From NCBI GenBank assembly GCA_938003855.1, contig CALKXD010000071.1:1-38700 (forward strand): a stretch of 38,700 bases of DNA, read 5' to 3'. Position numbers and translations under genes: made by a program. How positions within the stretch are numbered: the first letter of the stretch is position 1; each line of letters opens with the position of its first letter. Below, one piece after another: positions 35,555 through 38,700 of the stretch. The notes under the pieces are model-generated. The model saw nothing but the letters and a program-made list of their open reading frames with translations, was not told the origin of the DNA and searched no databases. This DNA comes from an uncultured Granulosicoccaceae bacterium. GTDB taxonomy: Bacteria; Pseudomonadota; Gammaproteobacteria; Granulosicoccales; Granulosicoccaceae.

Positions 35555-36037
35555 CTAGCCGGAGATCAGTGTTTTAAACGGTAGTTGTCCGGGCTCGTTT
35601 GATATCCCCACGAAGGCTGCCAGCATCCAGTGGCAGGTACTGATGGCACCCGTTGTGACCAGCAGGACTGATTCCTTCACGGTGATCCCGGCGGGGTCTC
35701 TGGTTAGCACAGGCAAAGACAGGTGATGCAGCACCAGTCCGTTCAACGTCAGCGTGGTCACACAGACCAGCTTTAATAGCAGTTTCGACCGGGTGGGTAG
35801 TGTTTCAAGAGTAAAACCGGTGTCGATATAGATGATCGCCACAGCGCTTGTCCACAATGCCAGTAGCAGCATAGAGATTGTTTTCGATGCGGTGTTAATG
35901 GCGTTGCGGTCGATCTTTGCGGTTACGATAGCGATATCGGTTTTTAATACTGTCGAGAGTGCAAACGCACACAACACAAGGTAGCCGTACACCAGCACGG
36001 CTTGATGCCAGTCGAGTGTTGTTATCAGACTAAGCAT
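35555..36037 (-). CDS. Four-helix membrane protein, probably truncated by an amber codon
   Basis: The 160-residue protein has four predicted membrane helices (about 10-30, 50-72, 85-108 and 122-145). I do not recognise the family. After the TAG at 35557-35555 the same frame stays open for 30 codons and encodes GLFVGSVLVTAVFYMPLLYR plus a short basic tail, ending at TAG 35464-35462. That extension looks like a fifth membrane helix, so the gene appears cut short in frame. It is upstream of the peroxidase on the same strand, with about 290 bp between, and may once have been co-transcribed. Whether the short form works is unknown. Confidence 0.6.
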   Translation of the reverse strand: MLSLITTLDWHQAVLVYGYLVLCAFALSTVLKTDIAIVTAKIDRNAINTASKTISMLLLALWTSAVAIIYIDTGFTLETLPTRSKLLLKLVCVTTLTLNGLVLHHLSLPVLTRDPAGITVKESVLLVTTGAISTCHWMLAAFVGISNEPGQLPFKTLISG

Positions 36038-36413
36038 AAGGTTGTCACCAGAGTTTTATGAAAGACAATGGATACAACGCAGGTATTAAAAATGGGTTGA
36101 CAATCGCTTCTGGAATACTGGAGTCGCTCACACAGTGATGACTTCGCCGCTTGTAATGTGCTGCGGTGCACCGCTAGCGCAGCCAAGTACAACCGTTACC
36201 TATCGTGCCGCTGGAGTTAAGCGCTGCTGCGGCCACACGGCTGGTGGCATAGGTAGCCCCGGCGGCTTCACGAGCAACCGGTCGTTACTGCATTTGCGCA
36301 GATTGCATAATCGATAGATACAGGGGCAGGTCGAATCCGACAGTGCGGTAACAGTGGGCTTTGATGATTGACCGTGTGATTATGTCGCGCGGGTCAAGAG
36401 CCTCCCGACCGGC
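36038..36413. other. Intergenic region, nothing further seen
   Basis: These 376 bases lie between the end of the LytTR gene and the start of the membrane protein, both on the minus strand. A 60-codon open frame at 36135-36317 has no ribosome site or recognisable content. I see no strong hairpin or repeat. Confidence 0.45.
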
Positions 36414-37241
36414 TCAGGCCGGGTTCAAAGCCTGAATTTTTTCTTCTACTTGCTGCCGAAAAGACCGGCTGACCGGGATTAGTTCACCGGACCTGAGTTT
36501 CAGTTTCAGGTTCTGACCATCGCGCTGCAGCTCTTTGAGGTCAGCGTACGCTACCCAGTGAGACCGATGCACTTGCATGCCGGTAGATGCCGGTAGCTCC
36601 CGAACCGCGTCTGAGAAGCGCAGCAATACCATTCTGCTTTCACTGCTGGTGGTGACTCTCACATAATGTTCCTGCGCCTCGACCCAGTAGATTCGGCCTG
36701 TCAGCGGCGGATCAATGGTGTCGAAGAAACCGGCTGTTTCGGCAGTCTGCACGACCGGGAGTGGTTCTGTGGCGGCTGCGGTTTCGGTGGGCGGTACCGA
36801 TTCGACGTGTTGGAAAAGGCGAGGCAACAGCAACAAAGCACACAGCGTTGCATGGTTGTCAGACAGGTAAATCAGTTCTCTGCCAAAGGCGGGCAGCCGG
36901 GACCCGGACGGGCCGGCCACACTATTAAGACCCAATTCGGGAAGACCAATGATCAGGTCGAAGCTGGTGATCGCCAGTGCAAAAGGGAGCAGGCTGATCA
37001 CTATGGCTGACGCGTAGATGAGCGGTCCTGCCAGTTTATCCCTTGCGAAGTTTTCGACGCTGTACAGTGCGGCCATGAACAATGACGCTTCGATGAGAAT
37101 ACGGGTAATCCAGTAGGCATAGCTACCAGCCCAGCCGGTGAACCCGCCTTCGGTGATCTCATTTGCCGCAATCACACACGCAATCATCATGGCGAGTACG
37201 CCAATCCGTATTTCTTCGTGTGGGGGTTTTGAGTGATTCAT
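36414..37241 (-). CDS. Membrane-anchored LytTR transcriptional regulator
   Basis: The 275-residue protein has about four membrane helices in residues 12-145, a Pro/Thr/Ala-rich linker (about 148-172), and a C-terminal LytTR DNA-binding domain (about 178-270) with IYWVEAQEHYVRV, QVHRSHWVAY and LIPVSRSF. It lacks a receiver domain, so the membrane part may be the sensor. LytTR proteins bind DNA through beta-strand loops and often regulate extracellular factors. It is divergent from the secreted lectin-like gene at 37456 across 214 bp, so that gene is a likely target. The signal sensed is unknown. Confidence 0.85.
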   Translation of the reverse strand: MNHSKPPHEEIRIGVLAMMIACVIAANEITEGGFTGWAGSYAYWITRILIEASLFMAALYSVENFARDKLAGPLIYASAIVISLLPFALAITSFDLIIGLPELGLNSVAGPSGSRLPAFGRELIYLSDNHATLCALLLLPRLFQHVESVPPTETAAATEPLPVVQTAETAGFFDTIDPPLTGRIYWVEAQEHYVRVTTSSESRMVLLRFSDAVRELPASTGMQVHRSHWVAYADLKELQRDGQNLKLKLRSGELIPVSRSFRQQVEEKIQALNPA

Positions 37242-37455
37242 GTAATATTTTCGTGCTTCTTGAATGGGTTTTTGTTTTTATCTCTTTGAATTTAAAGGTT
37301 ATATGTTATTAATTTCAGAAATGATTGCGAGCGCGGATGTCATTGATGAATTGTCTCTTGTGAGCGTATTGCGAGTGGCTGCCAGTACTGCAGAATAGCG
37401 GCAGGGTGTTCGACACGGATACTCGGGATTCTCTCAACCAGAGCGAGATTTTATC

Positions 37456-38094
37456 ATGAAAAAATCACTTCTTATCGCCGCCGGTCTGGCAGCTGTAATC
37501 AGCGTGCCAACCGTCGCCCAGGACACGTCGATGAGCTTTTTTATCACCAGCGTAGGGTCTGGCAAGGGCGCCGACCTGGGTGGACTGGAAGGCGCTGACG
37601 CGCACTGTGGCAAGCTGGCAGAAGCGGCAGGCGTGACCGGCAAGCAATGGGCTGCCTATTTGAGTACACAGGAAGAAGGTAAGCGCGGCGTCTCTGCCCG
37701 GGACCGCATCGGCGCTGGTCCGTGGCATAACGCTAAAGGGACGCTGATTGCTGACAATCTGGATCAGTTACACCTCAACCCGAATATCGTTATGGCAACT
37801 GCCTTGAACGAAAAAGGTGAGTTGGTAAACGGCCGTGGCAGCAAACCAAACCAACACGATATTCTGACCGGCAGTATGTCTGACGGCACGGCGTATTTCC
37901 CGCGTGAAGAAAATGACCGCACCTGCAGTAACTGGACAAGCTCAAGTGAAGGCAGCGCCACTGTGGGTCATCACGACCGACACGGTGGCGGTAACACCTC
38001 CTGGAATGCTGCACACAACTCACGTGGGTGTTCTCAGGAAGCGTTGGCGATGACCGGCGGGGCCGGCCTTTTCATGTGCTTTGCCACTAATTAG
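37456..38094 (+). CDS. Secreted lectin-like protein (endostatin/NC10-like fold)
   Basis: The 212-residue protein has a signal peptide (about residues 1-21) and one globular domain. GADLGGLEGADAHCGKLA, then WAAYLST, RDRIGAGPWHNAKG, NGRGSKPNQHDILTG, and DRTCSNWTSS are typical of bacterial secreted proteins annotated as lectin-like with a collagen NC10/endostatin-type fold. Four cysteines could form two disulfides. A carbohydrate or surface-binding role is expected but not shown. The stop codon TAG 38092-38094 lies inside the terminal inverted repeat of repeat copy B, so the original C-terminus may have differed. It is divergent from the LytTR regulator. Confidence 0.75.
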   Translation: MKKSLLIAAGLAAVISVPTVAQDTSMSFFITSVGSGKGADLGGLEGADAHCGKLAEAAGVTGKQWAAYLSTQEEGKRGVSARDRIGAGPWHNAKGTLIADNLDQLHLNPNIVMATALNEKGELVNGRGSKPNQHDILTGSMSDGTAYFPREENDRTCSNWTSSSEGSATVGHHDRHGGGNTSWNAAHNSRGCSQEALAMTGGAGLFMCFATN

Positions 38095-38254
38095 TGCCTA
38101 TCTAGAAACAGGGCGTAGCGAGGATCATTCAGGTGCGTGAGATTTTGCCTACCACATGTAGGCGCTTAGTTGTTCTTAAGTAACTACATGTGGTCGGTAA
38201 AAGATGGCGTGCCTGAGTGGTACGCAGTAGCGCTTGTTACTGGATGGGCAATAA
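38091..38254 (-). repeat. 164-bp palindromic MITE-like repeat, copy B (inverted)
   Basis: This copy is the same length as copy A at 213-376 and in the opposite orientation, with the terminal repeat TTAGTGCCTATCTAGAAACA at its left end and a degenerate partner ending GGGCAATAA. The internal palindrome is better preserved than in copy A (CTACATGT arms are intact). It overlaps the last base of the final codon and the stop codon of the lectin-like gene, and ends 27 bp before the next gene, where it may also carry that gene's upstream signals. Confidence 0.88.
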
Positions 38255-38281
38255 TTAGCCCAAGGGCGCGCCCCGTCTTCT

Positions 38282-38700
38282 ATGCATGAGGCTCTGCAAA
38301 AGCTGACAGCCGCCAGAACCCGCTTGATTCTGGACAAGCCGTTTCTAGGCGCACTGGTTTTGCGTCTACCGCTGCATGAAGCACACCCCGGCTGGTGTCC
38401 AACCGCCGCCACTGACGCTCGAGCCTTTTACTACAACCCTCACTACATCAACTCCCTGCCGCTGAAGCAGGTTCAGTTTGTACTGGCCCATGAGGCCATG
38501 CACTGTGCGCTGTCGCATTTCGCAAGGCGCGAGCACCGCGACATCAATCGCTGGAACATCGCCTGCGATCATGCGGTCAACCTGCTACTGCTCGAGGATG
38601 ATCTGGAACCGGTCAGCGGTGCGCTGTGTGACGATTGCTACAGCAACTTGAGTGCAGAGGAAATATACCCGCTGATTAAAAACGACACCGACGAAAAACC
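38282..38700 (+). CDS. DUF2201-type putative metallopeptidase, N-terminal part
   Basis: The frame begins at ATG 38282 and runs off the window after 139 codons. The visible part matches the N-terminal domain of DUF2201 (VWA-like putative metallopeptidases): LTAARTRLILDKPFLGALVLRLPL, then WCPTAATDAR, and the zinc motif HEAMH within VQFVLAHEAMHCALSHF, followed by RWNIACDHAVN. Such genes often follow a MoxR-type ATPase, which would lie outside this window or have been displaced. The frame is closed at 38252 inside the repeat, so no longer start is possible. No clear ribosome site precedes the ATG. Confidence 0.8.
   Translation, partial: MHEALQKLTAARTRLILDKPFLGALVLRLPLHEAHPGWCPTAATDARAFYYNPHYINSLPLKQVQFVLAHEAMHCALSHFARREHRDINRWNIACDHAVNLLLLEDDLEPVSGALCDDCYSNLSAEEIYPLIKNDTDEK

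Noticed and set aside
36135-36317. 60-codon open frame between the LytTR and membrane protein genes
   Set aside because: No ribosome site, no domain and a composition unlike neighbouring genes.
1-38700. C-P lyase genes, PhnX phosphonatase, transposases, tRNAs, rRNAs and CRISPR arrays
   Set aside because: Looked for and not seen anywhere in the window.

Overview
This window looks like part of a gammaproteobacterial, probably marine, chromosome. The basis is moderate GC, a tripartite TRAP transporter, a GTG-started LysR gene, an animal-type haem peroxidase and an aminoethylphosphonate-type ABC transporter. No rRNA, tRNA, phage, transposase or CRISPR was seen, and the taxonomic call is inference only.

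The central 7-33 kb is a phosphonate catabolism island. It contains a fused-permease ABC transporter of the 2-aminoethylphosphonate (AEP) type (13.6-17.9 kb) and, divergent from it, an FAD amine oxidoreductase of the phosphonate-associated clade followed by an SDR and a sulfotransferase-like gene (10.5-13.3 kb). A LysR regulator (18.0-18.9 kb) is divergent from phnA-phnY-pbfA and a translationally coupled D-2-hydroxyacid dehydrogenase (19.0-24.2 kb). After these come a Na/phosphate cotransporter with a PhoU-like tail, phnW, and a PehA-type phosphonate monoester hydrolase (24.3-28.9 kb). On the opposite strand lie tmpA-tmpB (29.1-30.8 kb), and then an enolase-superfamily gene and a PhyH-type dioxygenase (31.1-33.3 kb).

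Read as a pathway, PehA could free phosphonates from their esters. PhnW (AEP), PbfA ((R)-1-hydroxy-AEP) and the FAD enzyme (AEP or N-methyl-AEP) would converge on phosphonoacetaldehyde. PhnY oxidises this to phosphonoacetate, and PhnA hydrolyses phosphonoacetate to acetate and Pi. In parallel, TmpA/TmpB would take trimethyl-AEP to glycine betaine and Pi. The Na/Pi carrier would handle the phosphate. The LysR-phnA intergenic region has a clear T-N11-A palindrome near -65 of a plausible phnA promoter and no obvious Pho box, which suggests substrate induction rather than phosphate-starvation control.

Left of the island (0-10 kb) are a DUF1479 C-terminus, a DMT exporter divergent from an AraC regulator, an RDD membrane protein, a serine hydrolase, an MFS carrier and a TRAP transporter operon. 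Right of it (33-38.7 kb) are a lipoprotein haem peroxidase, a membrane protein that seems cut short by an in-frame amber codon, a membrane-LytTR regulator, a secreted lectin-like protein and the start of a DUF2201 metallopeptidase-like gene.

The whole accessory stretch lies between two inverted copies of a 164-bp, MITE-like, largely palindromic repeat at 213-376 and 38091-38254. The right-hand copy supplies the stop codon of the lectin-like gene.
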